Of a stretch of 64,000 bases of DNA, positions 1-8,916 are shown piece by piece (the first letter of the stretch is position 1; the number at the start of each line of letters is the position of its first letter). The translations under genes were made by a program, and so were the position numbers. The stretch spans positions 1 to 64,000 of the forward strand of contig JAJPHS010000052.1 of NCBI GenBank assembly GCA_021325175.1. The letters are read 5' to 3'. The notes under the pieces were generated by a model, which was given only the letters and a program-made list of their open reading frames with translations, was not told the origin of the DNA and ran no database searches. The stretch is from Terriglobia bacterium (GTDB lineage: Bacteria > Acidobacteriota > Terriglobia > Bryobacterales > Bryobacteraceae).

Positions 1-366
1 CTTCATTTCAGCGAGATCACCGCGAAAGAGCATGGCCTCGAAGTGCAGCAGCATCAATTGCTGCTGGCCGTGCACGGCCTGCCCGCCGGCGTCCGGCCGA
101 CGATTCGGGAAATTGCGTCGCGATTATTCATCGAGCATCACAGCGCCGTCGAGCTGGTCAACCGCCTGGAGCAAAAAGGCGCGATCGCGCGCCACGCCGG
201 CACGGAAGACAAACGCGAGGTGCTGATTCGCCTCACGCCCGCCGGCCGCGCCGTGCTGCGCAAGCTCGCCCTGGCGCATCGCAATGAGCTGGAGCGCTCC
301 GGTCCGGAGCTGGCGCGCGCGCTGCAATCGACGCTGCGGCATTCTCATCAGAGGGTATCGTTGTGA
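1..366 (+). CDS. MarR-family transcriptional regulator (5' truncated by window edge)
   Basis: The reading frame is open from the first base of the window, so the true start lies outside. The visible part is the winged helix of a MarR regulator: a recognition-helix region (HHSAVELVNRLEQKG), then the wing with the typical basic D-K-R segment (AGTEDKREVLIRLTPAGR), then the start of the C-terminal dimerisation helix. The track's GTG start at 43 is only an internal codon, because residues before it continue the fold. Its stop overlaps the GTG start of the ClC gene by 4 bases, so the two are translationally coupled. A role in controlling its own operon in response to a small ligand is inferred from the family. 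Confidence 0.85.
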   Translation, partial: LHFSEITAKEHGLEVQQHQLLLAVHGLPAGVRPTIREIASRLFIEHHSAVELVNRLEQKGAIARHAGTEDKREVLIRLTPAGRAVLRKLALAHRNELERSGPELARALQSTLRHSHQRVSL

Positions 367-2162
367 CCAAACGCAAGGATCATTCACAGGAGCTGGGCGA
401 TTTCACGACGACCACGCGCGTGATCCCGATTTCGGTGCTGGCGATCGGCATCGGATTCGTCAGCACGTTTATCGCGTGGCTGCTGCTGCGGCTCATCGGA
501 TTTTTCACCAACGCGTTCTACTACGGCCGCACCGGAACCGCGCTGGTTTCTCCCGCCGGAAATCACCTGGGATGGTGGGCGGTGCTGGTGCCGGTCGGCG
601 GCGGGTTGATTATCGGATTCATGGCGCGCTACGGGTCGGAGCGAATTCGCGGGCACGGCATTCCCGAGGCGCTCGAATCGATCCTGATCAACGGCAGCAA
701 GGTCGAGCCGCGGCTGGCGTTGTTAAAACCCGTTTCGGCCGCGATCTCCATCGGATCGGGCGGGCCCTTCGGCGCCGAAGGTCCAATCATTATGACCGGC
801 GGCGCGATCGGGTCGATTATCTCGCAGTTGTTCCGGCTCACCGCGGCGGAGCGCAAGACGCTGCTGGTGGCGGGCGCGGCGGCGGGCATGTCGGCGACGT
901 TCGCCACCCCGGTCGCGGCGGTGATGCTCGCGGTCGAGCTGCTGCTGTTCGAATGGAAACCGCGCAGCGCGATCCCCGTGGCTCTGGCGAGCGCAACGGC
1001 CGGCGCCGCGCGGCGATACATCCTGGGTCTTGGCCCGCTGTTCCCGGTGCCGCATCATGCGATCTTCATCGGTCCGGTTGGGCTGGCGGGTTGCGTGCTG
1101 GCGGGGCTGCTCGCCGGCCTGCTTTCCGCGCTGCTGACGCTCGGCGTGTACGCGGCGGAGGATTCGTTTCTAAAATTGCCGATTCACTGGATGTGGTGGC
1201 CCGCGATCGGCGGAGTGGCGGTGGGACTCGGCGGAATGATCTTCCCCCAGGCGCTCGGCGTGGGCTACGACACCATCGGCGCGCTGCTGCAAGGCGAAGT
1301 GCCGCGCGCGGTGATCGCCGGGGTGCTGCTGGTGAAGTCCGCCATCTGGGTGATCTCGCTCGGATCGGGAACATCGGGTGGAGTGCTGGCGCCGCTGTTG
1401 ATGATGGGCGCGGCGCTGGGCGGAGTTGAAGCGATGTTTCTGCCCGCCGAAGGCATCGGATTCTGGCCTCTGGTCAGCATGGGAGCGATTCTGGGCGGCA
1501 CGATGCGCGCGCCGTTCACCGCGGTTCTTTTCGCGCTGGAGCTGACTCACGACATTTCGGTGCTGCTGCCGCTGCTAGTAGCGGCGATGCTGGCCCACGC
1601 GACCACGGTGCTGCTGTTGAAGCGCTCGATTCTGACCGAGAAGGTCGCGCGGCGAGGGTTCCACTTATCGCGCGAGTATGCCATCGATCCCCTGGAGATT
1701 CTGTTCGTCCGTGAAGCGATGCGAACGAAAATCGTCGCGTTTCCGGCCAGCGCGACCGTCGATGAGCTGCGCGCCACGCTCATCCGCGAGCCGATGGGCC
1801 GCGGCCAGCACTTGTTCCCGGTGGTCGACGGCGAGCGGCGGCTTAAAGGCGTGATCACGCGACGGCGATTGCGCGAGCTTACCGAATCGACGGAAGGCGG
1901 CGCGCTGCTCGGCGACGTGCTGACCACGCCCGTCGTCGCCTACCCGGACGAATCGCTTCGCATGGTGGTCCTGCGCATGGCCGAGAGCGGTTTCACGCGG
2001 ATGCCCGTGGTGGATCGCGAGGGCTGCCTGGCCGGGATGGTTTCGCTTCGCGATCTGCTGATCGCGCGAGTGCGCAGCGTCCATGACGAGCGCCGCCGCG
2101 AACAGGTCCTCCATTTGCGGCTGCCGCTGCGGAATCGGACGCGCCTGATCGGGCAGAAATAG
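363..2162 (+). CDS. ClC-type chloride channel/transporter with C-terminal CBS domains
   Basis: Inner-membrane ClC protein of 599 residues. The anion-path signatures are visible: GSGGP (131-135) and GAEGP (137-141), the latter keeping the gating glutamate (E139) that in most ClCs is in a GREGP motif. A later GTSGGVLAP segment corresponds to the GxFxP filter. About ten hydrophobic segments fill residues 20-430. Two CBS modules follow from about residue 445, beginning near 'REAMRTKIVAFP' and 'GDVLTTPVVAYP'; these usually bind adenine nucleotides. The gating glutamate suggests a Cl-/H+ antiporter, but the external proton-glutamate position was not checked. GTG start, overlapping the stop of marR by four bases (GTGA). 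Confidence 0.92.
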   Translation: MTKRKDHSQELGDFTTTTRVIPISVLAIGIGFVSTFIAWLLLRLIGFFTNAFYYGRTGTALVSPAGNHLGWWAVLVPVGGGLIIGFMARYGSERIRGHGIPEALESILINGSKVEPRLALLKPVSAAISIGSGGPFGAEGPIIMTGGAIGSIISQLFRLTAAERKTLLVAGAAAGMSATFATPVAAVMLAVELLLFEWKPRSAIPVALASATAGAARRYILGLGPLFPVPHHAIFIGPVGLAGCVLAGLLAGLLSALLTLGVYAAEDSFLKLPIHWMWWPAIGGVAVGLGGMIFPQALGVGYDTIGALLQGEVPRAVIAGVLLVKSAIWVISLGSGTSGGVLAPLLMMGAALGGVEAMFLPAEGIGFWPLVSMGAILGGTMRAPFTAVLFALELTHDISVLLPLLVAAMLAHATTVLLLKRSILTEKVARRGFHLSREYAIDPLEILFVREAMRTKIVAFPASATVDELRATLIREPMGRGQHLFPVVDGERRLKGVITRRRLRELTESTEGGALLGDVLTTPVVAYPDESLRMVVLRMAESGFTRMPVVDREGCLAGMVSLRDLLIARVRSVHDERRREQVLHLRLPLRNRTRLIGQK

Positions 2163-2195
2163 GAATCGTCTTCAAGCGGCGTTCCGGCGTGCTGC

Positions 2196-2201
2196 TAAGA
2201 T
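2196..2201 (+). promoter_or_regulatory. Putative -10 box (TAAGAT) for yhhQ
   Basis: TAAGAT fits the TANNNT -10 pattern and ends 9 bases before the ATG at 2211. No Shine-Dalgarno sequence lies between. This would give a leaderless or nearly leaderless transcript. No clear -35 was found. Confidence 0.4.
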
Positions 2202-2210
2202 GAAATTCCC

Positions 2211-2921
2211 ATGACCGACAAACCGGTGGCGGCGCAGGCGCGCGATCTGCGGACCTACCGCCATTTCGATCTCCTGCTGGCCATCTTCCTCGTCGTCCTG
2301 CTGATTTCAAATCTGGTGGGGCAGAAAATCTGCCAGATCGGACCTTTCGTGATCAGCGGAGCGCAGCTCCTGTTCCCGATCACGTATATCTTCGGCGACG
2401 TATTCACCGAAGTTTACGGCTACGCGGCGTCGCGGCGCGCCATCTGGATCGGTTTTCTGGCCAACGCGCTTCTGGCGGTGATGGGTTTGATCACGGTGTG
2501 GCTTCCGCCCGCGCCGGGCTGGCCGAATCAACAGGCTTTCGCGACGGTGTTTTACCAGATCCCGCGCCTGATCGTCGCCAGTCTGGTGGCGTATTGGTGC
2601 GGCGAATTCACCAATTCGTTCACGCTGGCTAAGATGAAGCTGTGGACCGGCGGGCGAATGTTGTGGACGCGCACCATCGGCTCAACCGTTACCGGACAAT
2701 TCGTGGATACGGTCATTCTGGTGCTGATCGGATTTGCCGGCACCGCTCCGGCATCCACGCTGGCGAAACTGGCGGCATCGGCGTATTTCGGCAAGGTGAT
2801 CTATGAAGTGGCCGCAACGCCGGTGACCTACGCCGTCGTGGGATTCCTGAAGCGGTCCGAGGGGCTGGACGCTTTCGATTATAAAAGCGATTTTAATCCG
2901 TTCCATTTGGGAACGCATTAA
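2211..2921 (+). CDS. yhhQ: Queuosine precursor transporter, VUT/DUF165 family
   Basis: Integral membrane protein of 236 residues with about six hydrophobic helices. It matches the DUF165/VUT family (E. coli YhhQ), which imports the queuosine precursors preQ0/preQ1. Recognisable stretches are 'LVGQKICQIGPFVISGA', 'FGDVFTEVYGYAASRR' and 'GQFVDTVILVLIGFAG', the last containing the family's conserved polar helix. The ATG is preceded by TAAGAT and no ribosome site. The next gene on the same strand, 18 bases downstream, is queA, which acts later in queuosine synthesis, so context supports the queuosine substrate rather than another purine-like compound. Confidence 0.9.
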   Translation: MTDKPVAAQARDLRTYRHFDLLLAIFLVVLLISNLVGQKICQIGPFVISGAQLLFPITYIFGDVFTEVYGYAASRRAIWIGFLANALLAVMGLITVWLPPAPGWPNQQAFATVFYQIPRLIVASLVAYWCGEFTNSFTLAKMKLWTGGRMLWTRTIGSTVTGQFVDTVILVLIGFAGTAPASTLAKLAASAYFGKVIYEVAATPVTYAVVGFLKRSEGLDAFDYKSDFNPFHLGTH

Positions 2922-2939
2922 CTCCGTTACGTAAAACAA

Positions 2940-3935
2940 TTGCTGATCTCTGAGTTTGATTATCATCTTCCCGAGGAACTGATCGCGCAGGAGCCTCTGC
3001 CGGATCGCGCCGGCGCGCGCATGCTGGTGCTCGATCGCGCATCCGCCACCTGGCAGGATCGCCAGTTTCGCGATTTTCCTGCATATCTGGGCCCCGGCGA
3101 CTGCCTCATCCTGAACGATTCGCGCGTCTTTCCATCGCGGCTTTACGGGCGGCGGGAGCACGGCACGGGCCGCGTCGAGGTTTTTCTCGCCCGGCAAATT
3201 TCCCCGGACGGCCTCACCTGGGAAGCGCTGGTTCGTCCTGGCCGAAAAATGCGCAGCGGGGAACGCATCTTTGTGTCGGATGATCTCACGGTCGAGATTC
3301 TCGGACGCGGCGCCTTTGGCGAGCGGACCGTTCTACTGCGGCCGCGCGGCGACCTGTTCGAGGTTCTGGATCGAACCGGACACGTCCCGCTGCCGCCTTA
3401 CATCCGCCGCGAGGATCGCCGCGAGGACCGCGAGCGTTACCAAACCGTATTCGCGCGCGAGCGTGGATCGGTGGCTGCGCCGACCGCCGGGCTGCACTTT
3501 ACTCCGGAAATTCTGGACGCCTGCCGCGCGGCCGGAGCCGTGATCGCGCATGTGACCCTGCACGTCGGCCTGGGAACGTTCCAGCCGCTGCGCAGCCAGG
3601 TGATCGAACAAGCCAGGCTCCACTCGGAATCCTTCGTCGTTCCCGAGGAGACCGTTCGCGCGATGGACGCCGCGCGCCGCGTGATCGCCGTCGGCACCAC
3701 CAGCGTCCGCGCCATCGAAAGCCCATCGAGCGGTGAAACCGACCTGTTCATTTATCCCGGATTCCAGTTTCGCCGCACCGGAGCGCTGCTCACCAATTTT
3801 CATCTGCCGCAATCGAGCCTGCTGGTGCTGGTCTCCGCCTTCGCGGGTCGCGAATTAACGCTCGCTGCCTATCGCCATGCCGTGGAGCGGCGCTACCGGT
3901 TTTTCTCTTACGGCGATTGCATGTTAATCCTGTGA
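2940..3935 (+). CDS. queA: S-adenosylmethionine:tRNA ribosyltransferase-isomerase
   Basis: QueA transfers and isomerises the ribosyl part of SAM onto 7-aminomethyl-7-deazaguanine at position 34 of tRNAs, giving epoxyqueuosine. The N-terminus '[19 protein letters not shown]' is typical of the family and fixes the start at the TTG codon 2940. Later signatures are '[15 protein letters not shown]', '[11 protein letters not shown]', '[12 protein letters not shown]', '[13 protein letters not shown]' and '[17 protein letters not shown]'. Length 331 residues, near the usual 340-355. It follows yhhQ closely. Other queuosine genes (tgt, queC-F, queG) are not in the window; whether the cell makes preQ1 or imports it cannot be told here. 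Confidence 0.95.
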   Translation: MLISEFDYHLPEELIAQEPLPDRAGARMLVLDRASATWQDRQFRDFPAYLGPGDCLILNDSRVFPSRLYGRREHGTGRVEVFLARQISPDGLTWEALVRPGRKMRSGERIFVSDDLTVEILGRGAFGERTVLLRPRGDLFEVLDRTGHVPLPPYIRREDRREDRERYQTVFARERGSVAAPTAGLHFTPEILDACRAAGAVIAHVTLHVGLGTFQPLRSQVIEQARLHSESFVVPEETVRAMDAARRVIAVGTTSVRAIESPSSGETDLFIYPGFQFRRTGALLTNFHLPQSSLLVLVSAFAGRELTLAAYRHAVERRYRFFSYGDCMLIL

Positions 3936-3942
3936 AGAAGCG

Positions 3943-5349
3943 ATGAAGGGCAAACTTGTTTCCTGGCTTGCGGCGGCGGCGATCACGGCGTACTTTTTGT
4001 CCTTCGCAATTCCCGCCCTGCGCGCCGGATTCGCCCCTGACGATCCGATGAACGCGGGCGAGTACTGGCTGCGCGGATTCTGGCGCAGCGCCGCCGATAT
4101 CGTCACGTTCTGGACCACGGCTTATCGTCCTTTAGGCGCGATGTTCTACCTGCCGATTTATCATTTTTTCGGATTTACGCCCCTTCCGTTTCGCATCGGC
4201 GCGCTGGCGCTGATCGCTGGAAATATTTTTCTGACTTATCGGGTGGCGCTGATGCTGGTCGAATCGCGCGCCGCCGCGGCGCTGGCGGCGATGCTGGCCA
4301 CCGCGCATGCCTCCATGCTCGCGATCTATTACAACACGTCGATGATCTACGACATTCTGGCGTATTTCTTCGTCGCGCTGATGCTGTTTCTCTATCTGCG
4401 ATTCCGGCGCCAAGGCGAGCTTTCGATCCCGCGCGCCGCGCTGGTGGTGTGCGCGTTTATCGCCGCGCTCGATTCGAAGGAACTGGCCGTGGTCGCTTCG
4501 CTATGGGTGCTCGCCTATGAGCTGCTTTTCGAAAGGCCGTGGCGGCTGCGCGTGCCGCTGCTGTTGTGCGCCATTTCGGGCGTCTACACCGCCGGAAAAT
4601 TTTTGGGTCCCAATCCGCTGGCGAAGCAGGAAGGCTATCGGCTCGATTTAAGCCTGCATCGCTACCTGCTGAACAACCGCCTTTATTGGAATGATCTGTT
4701 TTACTCCCATTGGTTCGTTACCAGCCGCCGGTTAGTGTTCTGCTGGCTGGCGCTCACCGCGCTCTGCTGGATCGCCCGCCGGCTGGAGCTATGGTGGTGC
4801 TGGGTGCTGGTGACCACGGCGACGCTCGGCATCTCGTTTACCGTTCAGCCGCGAGGACAATCCGGCCTGTACCTGGCGCTGTTTGCGTGGACGATGATGG
4901 CCGCGTCGCTTTTCGCGATCCCGTTCGGAAAACGTTCGCGGATCGCGTGGCCGGCGGCGCTGGTGTTGGCATGCGTGGCGGCTTGGTATACGGTTCCGTA
5001 CTGGCGCGCGCAGACTCAGGCCTACCTCGACTGGCACAAACCCACGATGATCACCCTGGCCCAGATCAAGGCCGCGCCAAAGCCGCCCCCGCGCAGCCGC
5101 GTGTTGTTCCTTCACGATCCGTGGGAAGGCTACGACACGCTATTCATGGCGCTGCTTGTTTGGAACGACCACAGCCTGAACATCGATCTCGACCGTAAAC
5201 TAACGCCCCCGCCCGACCCGGCAAATTACGACTGGGTCCTGTCCTTTGAGGGGAGCGATCTGCGCCTGTTGAAGCCCTCTGTTCGAGGCGGAGCTGAAGC
5301 TCCGCGCGGAACCAATCCCGCCCTCCTGCGCGACGCGATGTTAGGTTGA
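3943..5349 (+). CDS. Polytopic membrane protein, GT-C glycosyltransferase-like (function unknown)
   Basis: 468 residues with roughly ten hydrophobic segments. An N-terminal helix is followed by an acidic pair in the first outer loop ('AGFAPDDPMNAGEYW'), then repeated helices, then a soluble C-terminal tail. That layout, a polytopic protein with an acidic motif in loop one, is that of GT-C/PMT-type lipid-linked sugar transferases, but I cannot identify a specific family and no catalytic residues beyond the DD pair are evident. ATG start 8 bases after queA, and 9 bases before the next gene, so it may be co-transcribed with both, although no functional link to queuosine is visible. Confidence 0.7.
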   Translation: MKGKLVSWLAAAAITAYFLSFAIPALRAGFAPDDPMNAGEYWLRGFWRSAADIVTFWTTAYRPLGAMFYLPIYHFFGFTPLPFRIGALALIAGNIFLTYRVALMLVESRAAAALAAMLATAHASMLAIYYNTSMIYDILAYFFVALMLFLYLRFRRQGELSIPRAALVVCAFIAALDSKELAVVASLWVLAYELLFERPWRLRVPLLLCAISGVYTAGKFLGPNPLAKQEGYRLDLSLHRYLLNNRLYWNDLFYSHWFVTSRRLVFCWLALTALCWIARRLELWWCWVLVTTATLGISFTVQPRGQSGLYLALFAWTMMAASLFAIPFGKRSRIAWPAALVLACVAAWYTVPYWRAQTQAYLDWHKPTMITLAQIKAAPKPPPRSRVLFLHDPWEGYDTLFMALLVWNDHSLNIDLDRKLTPPPDPANYDWVLSFEGSDLRLLKPSVRGGAEAPRGTNPALLRDAMLG

Positions 5350-5358
5350 AAGTATCGG

Positions 5359-7092
5359 ATGCTTCTTCGCTGCGCACTCGCCGCCGCCGCGCTGCCTTGT
5401 CTGGCCGCGCCCACCTTCCACGAGGACATCCAGCCGATCACGAATCGTTACTGCGCGCCCTGCCATCGCCCCGGTGAAACCGGACCGTTTTCGCTGCTCA
5501 CCTACGCCGACGTGAAAAAGCGCGCCGCGCAGATCGCCGCCGTCACGGCCAAGCGATTCATGCCGCCCTGGCTCCCCGAGCCCGGTCACGGCGATTTCGC
5601 CGATGAGCTTCGCCTTTCCGACGCGCAAATCCGAGCCATCGCCGATTGGGCCGCCGCCGGCGCGCCCGAAGGAGATCCCGCCCACGCTCCCCCGCCGCCG
5701 AATTTCACCGAAGGATGGCAGCTCGGCCCGCCCGACCTGATCCTTGAGCCGAAGCGCGCCGCCAGCATCCCCGCCTCCGGTCCCGACGTCTATTGGAACT
5801 TCATCTTCACCGCCAACACGAAACAAACGCGCTGGGTTCGCGCCATCGAAATTCGCCCCGGGGAAAAACGCGCGGTGCATCACGCCAATCTCTACATCGA
5901 TCGCGCGCACTCGGCGCGGGCCGCCGGCGATGTTTTTCCCGGCATGGACCCGAAAATTGAGCGCTCGATTTACGAGCCCGACGACGGCCACTTTCTTTAT
6001 TGGAAGCCCGGCGGCATCCCTTACTCCGAGCCCGACGGATTTTCCTGGCGCCTCGATCCCGGCGACGATCTCGTCCTCAACGCGCACATTCTTCCGACCG
6101 GCAAGCCCGAAGCGATCCGACCCGTTATCGGCCTTTACTTCACCGGCAAACGCCAGACCAAGTTTCCGATGCTGATCCAGCTCGAACACGACGGCGCGTT
6201 GAACATCCCCGCCGGCGATAGAGATTTTCTCGATTCGGACGACTTCACTTTGCCGCTCGACGTGGACGTTCTGGCAATTTATCCCCACGCCCACGCCCTC
6301 GGACACGTCCTTGAAGGCTACGCCACGCTGCCCGATGGAACCAAAAAATGGCTGATCCGCATTCCCGATTGGGACCGCAACTGGGAAGCCGTCTATCGCT
6401 ATCGCGCGCCGTTCTTTTTGCCGCGCGGGACGGTGATTTCCATGCGCTTCCATTACGACAATTCGGTCGCCAATCCGCGCAACCCGAACCATCCGCCGAA
6501 GCTCGTCAAGGCGGGAAATCGATTGCGGGATGAAATGGGACATTTATGGCTGCAAGTGCTGCCGCGCGGCGCGCGCGATTCGCGGATGGAGATCGAAGAA
6601 GCGCTGGTGCGGCACTGGCTTGAAAAATATCCCGGCGATTTTTCCGGTCATCTGCATCTGGGCGGAATTATGCTCGCCCGCCTCGATCCGCGCTCGGCGG
6701 AAACCGAGCTTCAACGCGCCGTCTCGATCGACCCGAAAAATCCCGAAGGCCGCAACATGCTCGGCTCGGCGCTGTTGGCGCTTGGCCGGACCAGCGAGGC
6801 TATCGATCAGTTTCGTCTGGCCCTTCAGCAGCGTCCGGATTATCAGAACGCCCGCTATAACCTGGCGCGCGCGCTGATCAAGGCGCAGCGATGGGACGAA
6901 GCGCTCGCCTTCTACCAGCAGATCGTCGCGGCCTATCCTAACGATGTGCAGGCGCGCAATGGGCTGGGCGAATTGCTGTACCATCAGGGTCGCTACGCGG
7001 AGGCGATCGGGGAATTTCAGAAAGCGCTGTCGATCGACCCATCGAACCAGGTCGCCAGAAAAGACCTGGAAATCGCCCGCCAGAAGCAATAA
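5359..7092 (+). CDS. Secreted cytochrome c / PHM-like copper monooxygenase / TPR protein
   Basis: 577 residues. A signal peptide (to about residue 17) is followed by a c-type heme site C32-A-P-C35-H36 with a downstream 'FMPPW' (M68 possible axial ligand). Residues 145-370 resemble the two-domain fold of peptidylglycine/dopamine copper type II monooxygenases. All six copper-ligand positions can be matched: H174-H175 and H243 for one copper, H310-x-H312 and M362 for the other. Residues about 420-575 are TPR repeats ('AIDQFRLALQQRPDYQNARYNLARAL' type). Expected in the periplasm. Acidobacterial genomes carry related proteins of unknown substrate; oxygenase activity is inference. Ligand assignment is by eye against the known PHM pattern. 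Confidence 0.75.
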   Translation: MLLRCALAAAALPCLAAPTFHEDIQPITNRYCAPCHRPGETGPFSLLTYADVKKRAAQIAAVTAKRFMPPWLPEPGHGDFADELRLSDAQIRAIADWAAAGAPEGDPAHAPPPPNFTEGWQLGPPDLILEPKRAASIPASGPDVYWNFIFTANTKQTRWVRAIEIRPGEKRAVHHANLYIDRAHSARAAGDVFPGMDPKIERSIYEPDDGHFLYWKPGGIPYSEPDGFSWRLDPGDDLVLNAHILPTGKPEAIRPVIGLYFTGKRQTKFPMLIQLEHDGALNIPAGDRDFLDSDDFTLPLDVDVLAIYPHAHALGHVLEGYATLPDGTKKWLIRIPDWDRNWEAVYRYRAPFFLPRGTVISMRFHYDNSVANPRNPNHPPKLVKAGNRLRDEMGHLWLQVLPRGARDSRMEIEEALVRHWLEKYPGDFSGHLHLGGIMLARLDPRSAETELQRAVSIDPKNPEGRNMLGSALLALGRTSEAIDQFRLALQQRPDYQNARYNLARALIKAQRWDEALAFYQQIVAAYPNDVQARNGLGELLYHQGRYAEAIGEFQKALSIDPSNQVARKDLEIARQKQ

Positions 7093-7136
7093 CCGCATCG
7101 CTTGCCATTAGGCGAATAAAGAGCGAAACTAGCGGT

Positions 7137-8090
7137 ATGCTAGTCGGCATCGCCAGGCTCGCCGCCGGCGCCCGGACGCTGGAAGCCAAGCGCCGGGTCG
7201 AGTATCTCGAGATTGAATCGCGCTCCTTCATCACGCGCTGCGACAGCGATCGCGTGCCATTCCGCTGGACGATCAACCCCTATCGCGGCTGCGAGTTCGG
7301 GTGCAAGTACTGCTATGCGCGCTACGCCCACGAATTCATGGAGCTTCGCGATCCGCTGCAATTTGAGCGAAAAATCTTCGCCAAACGCTTCGATCGCGCG
7401 CAATTTCGGCGCGAGCTCACCCGCTTGCCGATGGGCGAAACCATCGCGCTCGGCACCGCAACCGACCCTTACCAGCCGGCCGAGCGCCGCTTCCGGATCA
7501 CCCGGTCCGTCCTCGAAGTGTTTGCCGCGACGGCCGGCTATCGCCTTGGAATCACCAGCAAATCCGACCTGATCGCGCGCGACCTGGATCTGCTGCGGGA
7601 AATTTCGCGCCGTCATTATCTGAGCGTCCACATCACCATCACCAGCATGGACCGCGACCTCGACCGCCTCATCGAGCCGATGGCGCCCCGCCCCGACCTG
7701 CGCATGAACGCGGTCCGCAAACTCGCCGCGGCCGGGATTCGAGTCGGCGTTTTTTGCTCGCCGGTGATGCCGCTGATCAACGATTCCGAGCCGGGCCTGG
7801 ACGCCATCGCCAAATCCGCGCGCGGGGCCGGAGCAAACAATTTTGGCGCCAATGTCTTATTCCTGAAGCCGTGCAGCTACGCCGTTTTTCTGCCTTTTTT
7901 GGAAAGCCATTTTCCGCTGCTGGTCCGCCGCTACCGCGAGCGGTTCGAAAAATCGGCGTACTTAAAAGGGGAATATCCGAAAACGATTCAGGATCGGGTC
8001 GCCGCCATCCGCCGCCGCTACGGATTCCACCCGCAAGCGCAGCCCGAACCCGCGCTGTGGCCCAAAGACCCCCAGCTCACCCTGTTTTAA
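7137..8090 (+). CDS. SPL-like radical SAM protein (PA0069/Rv2578c type)
   Basis: 317 residues. The cluster motif C52-x3-C56-x2-C59 sits in 'INPYRGCEFGCKYCYAR', characteristic of the spore-photoproduct-lyase-like radical SAM group typified by PA0069/Rv2578c proteins. 'TDPYQPAERRFRITR' and 'LGITSKSDLIARDLDLL' are further family signatures. The enzyme should bind a [4Fe-4S] cluster and cleave SAM; the substrate is unknown, and repair of DNA photoproducts should not be assumed. Some homologues act near DNA repair genes, but no such gene is adjacent here. It converges with lptB on the other strand. Confidence 0.88.
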   Translation: MLVGIARLAAGARTLEAKRRVEYLEIESRSFITRCDSDRVPFRWTINPYRGCEFGCKYCYARYAHEFMELRDPLQFERKIFAKRFDRAQFRRELTRLPMGETIALGTATDPYQPAERRFRITRSVLEVFAATAGYRLGITSKSDLIARDLDLLREISRRHYLSVHITITSMDRDLDRLIEPMAPRPDLRMNAVRKLAAAGIRVGVFCSPVMPLINDSEPGLDAIAKSARGAGANNFGANVLFLKPCSYAVFLPFLESHFPLLVRRYRERFEKSAYLKGEYPKTIQDRVAAIRRRYGFHPQAQPEPALWPKDPQLTLF

Positions 8091-8134
8091 ATACTTTACC
8101 CCCGCCAAGCTTCAGCTTCGCAACTTGCGCTGGC

Positions 8135-8908
8135 CTAGGAATTCTCTTCCGCGATGGGGACTTGCCAGCGGCCGCTTTGCAGCTCCACCGTGCTGAAATT
8201 TTCACCGAGATAGACTCGGCGGACCTCCGGATCATTGCTCAGCACTTCCGGCGATCCGGCGCGGAAAATGCGGCCATTGTTGATAATATAAGCTCGATCC
8301 ACCACCGCAAGCGTCTCGCGGACGTTGTGATCCGTCACCAGAATACCGATGCCGGCGCGCTTCAGGTCCGTGATGATTTTTTGCAGCTCCAGCACCTGAA
8401 TCGGATCGATTCCCGAAAACGGCTCGTCGAGCAGAAGAAAACTAGGCTCGATCACCAGGCTGCGCGCGATTTCGACGCGACGGCGCTCGCCGCCGGAAAG
8501 AGCGTAGCCCTTGTTGTGGCGGACCTGCTCAAGACCCATCTGCGCGATCAGGCGGTTCATTCGCTCCCGGCGCTCCCGGCGGCTGATGGGGAGCGTTTGC
8601 AGGATCGCCATCAGGTTATTCTCCACCGACAGCTTGCGAAACACCGAGGCTTCCTGCGGCAGATAGCTGATGCCCCGGTGCGCGCGCCGGTACATCGGCA
8701 GCGGAGTGATGTCGTCCTGGTCGAACAGGACCCGGCCGGAATCGGGAGTGATCAGGCCGACGATCATGTAGAACGTCGTCGTCTTGCCGGCGCCGTTCGG
8801 GCCAAGCAATCCCACCACCTCGCCCTGTTTGACCCACACCGACACGTTATCGACCACCTTTCGGCCGCGATACGCCTTGGTCAGCTCATTGGTTCGGAGG
8901 GTGTGCAC
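8135..8908 (-). CDS. lptB: LPS export ABC transporter ATP-binding protein
   Basis: 257 residues. Walker [10 protein letters not shown] (36-44), ABC signature LSGGE (138-142), Walker B LLLDEP (158-163), and H-loop 'LVTDHNVRE' are all intact. The 'DEPFSGIDP' and '[20 protein letters not shown]' stretches are characteristic of LptB rather than other ABC ATPases. LptB powers LptFG in extracting lipopolysaccharide from the inner membrane. It follows the lptC-lptA fusion gene with an 8-base gap on the same strand; its permease partner is probably the fused LptFG encoded at 26888-29251. Downstream C-terminal tail of about 15 residues is unremarkable. Confidence 0.95.
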   Translation of the reverse strand: MHTLRTNELTKAYRGRKVVDNVSVWVKQGEVVGLLGPNGAGKTTTFYMIVGLITPDSGRVLFDQDDITPLPMYRRAHRGISYLPQEASVFRKLSVENNLMAILQTLPISRRERRERMNRLIAQMGLEQVRHNKGYALSGGERRRVEIARSLVIEPSFLLLDEPFSGIDPIQVLELQKIITDLKRAGIGILVTDHNVRETLAVVDRAYIINNGRIFRAGSPEVLSNDPEVRRVYLGENFSTVELQSGRWQVPIAEENS

Positions 8909-8916
8909 AGGAAAAA

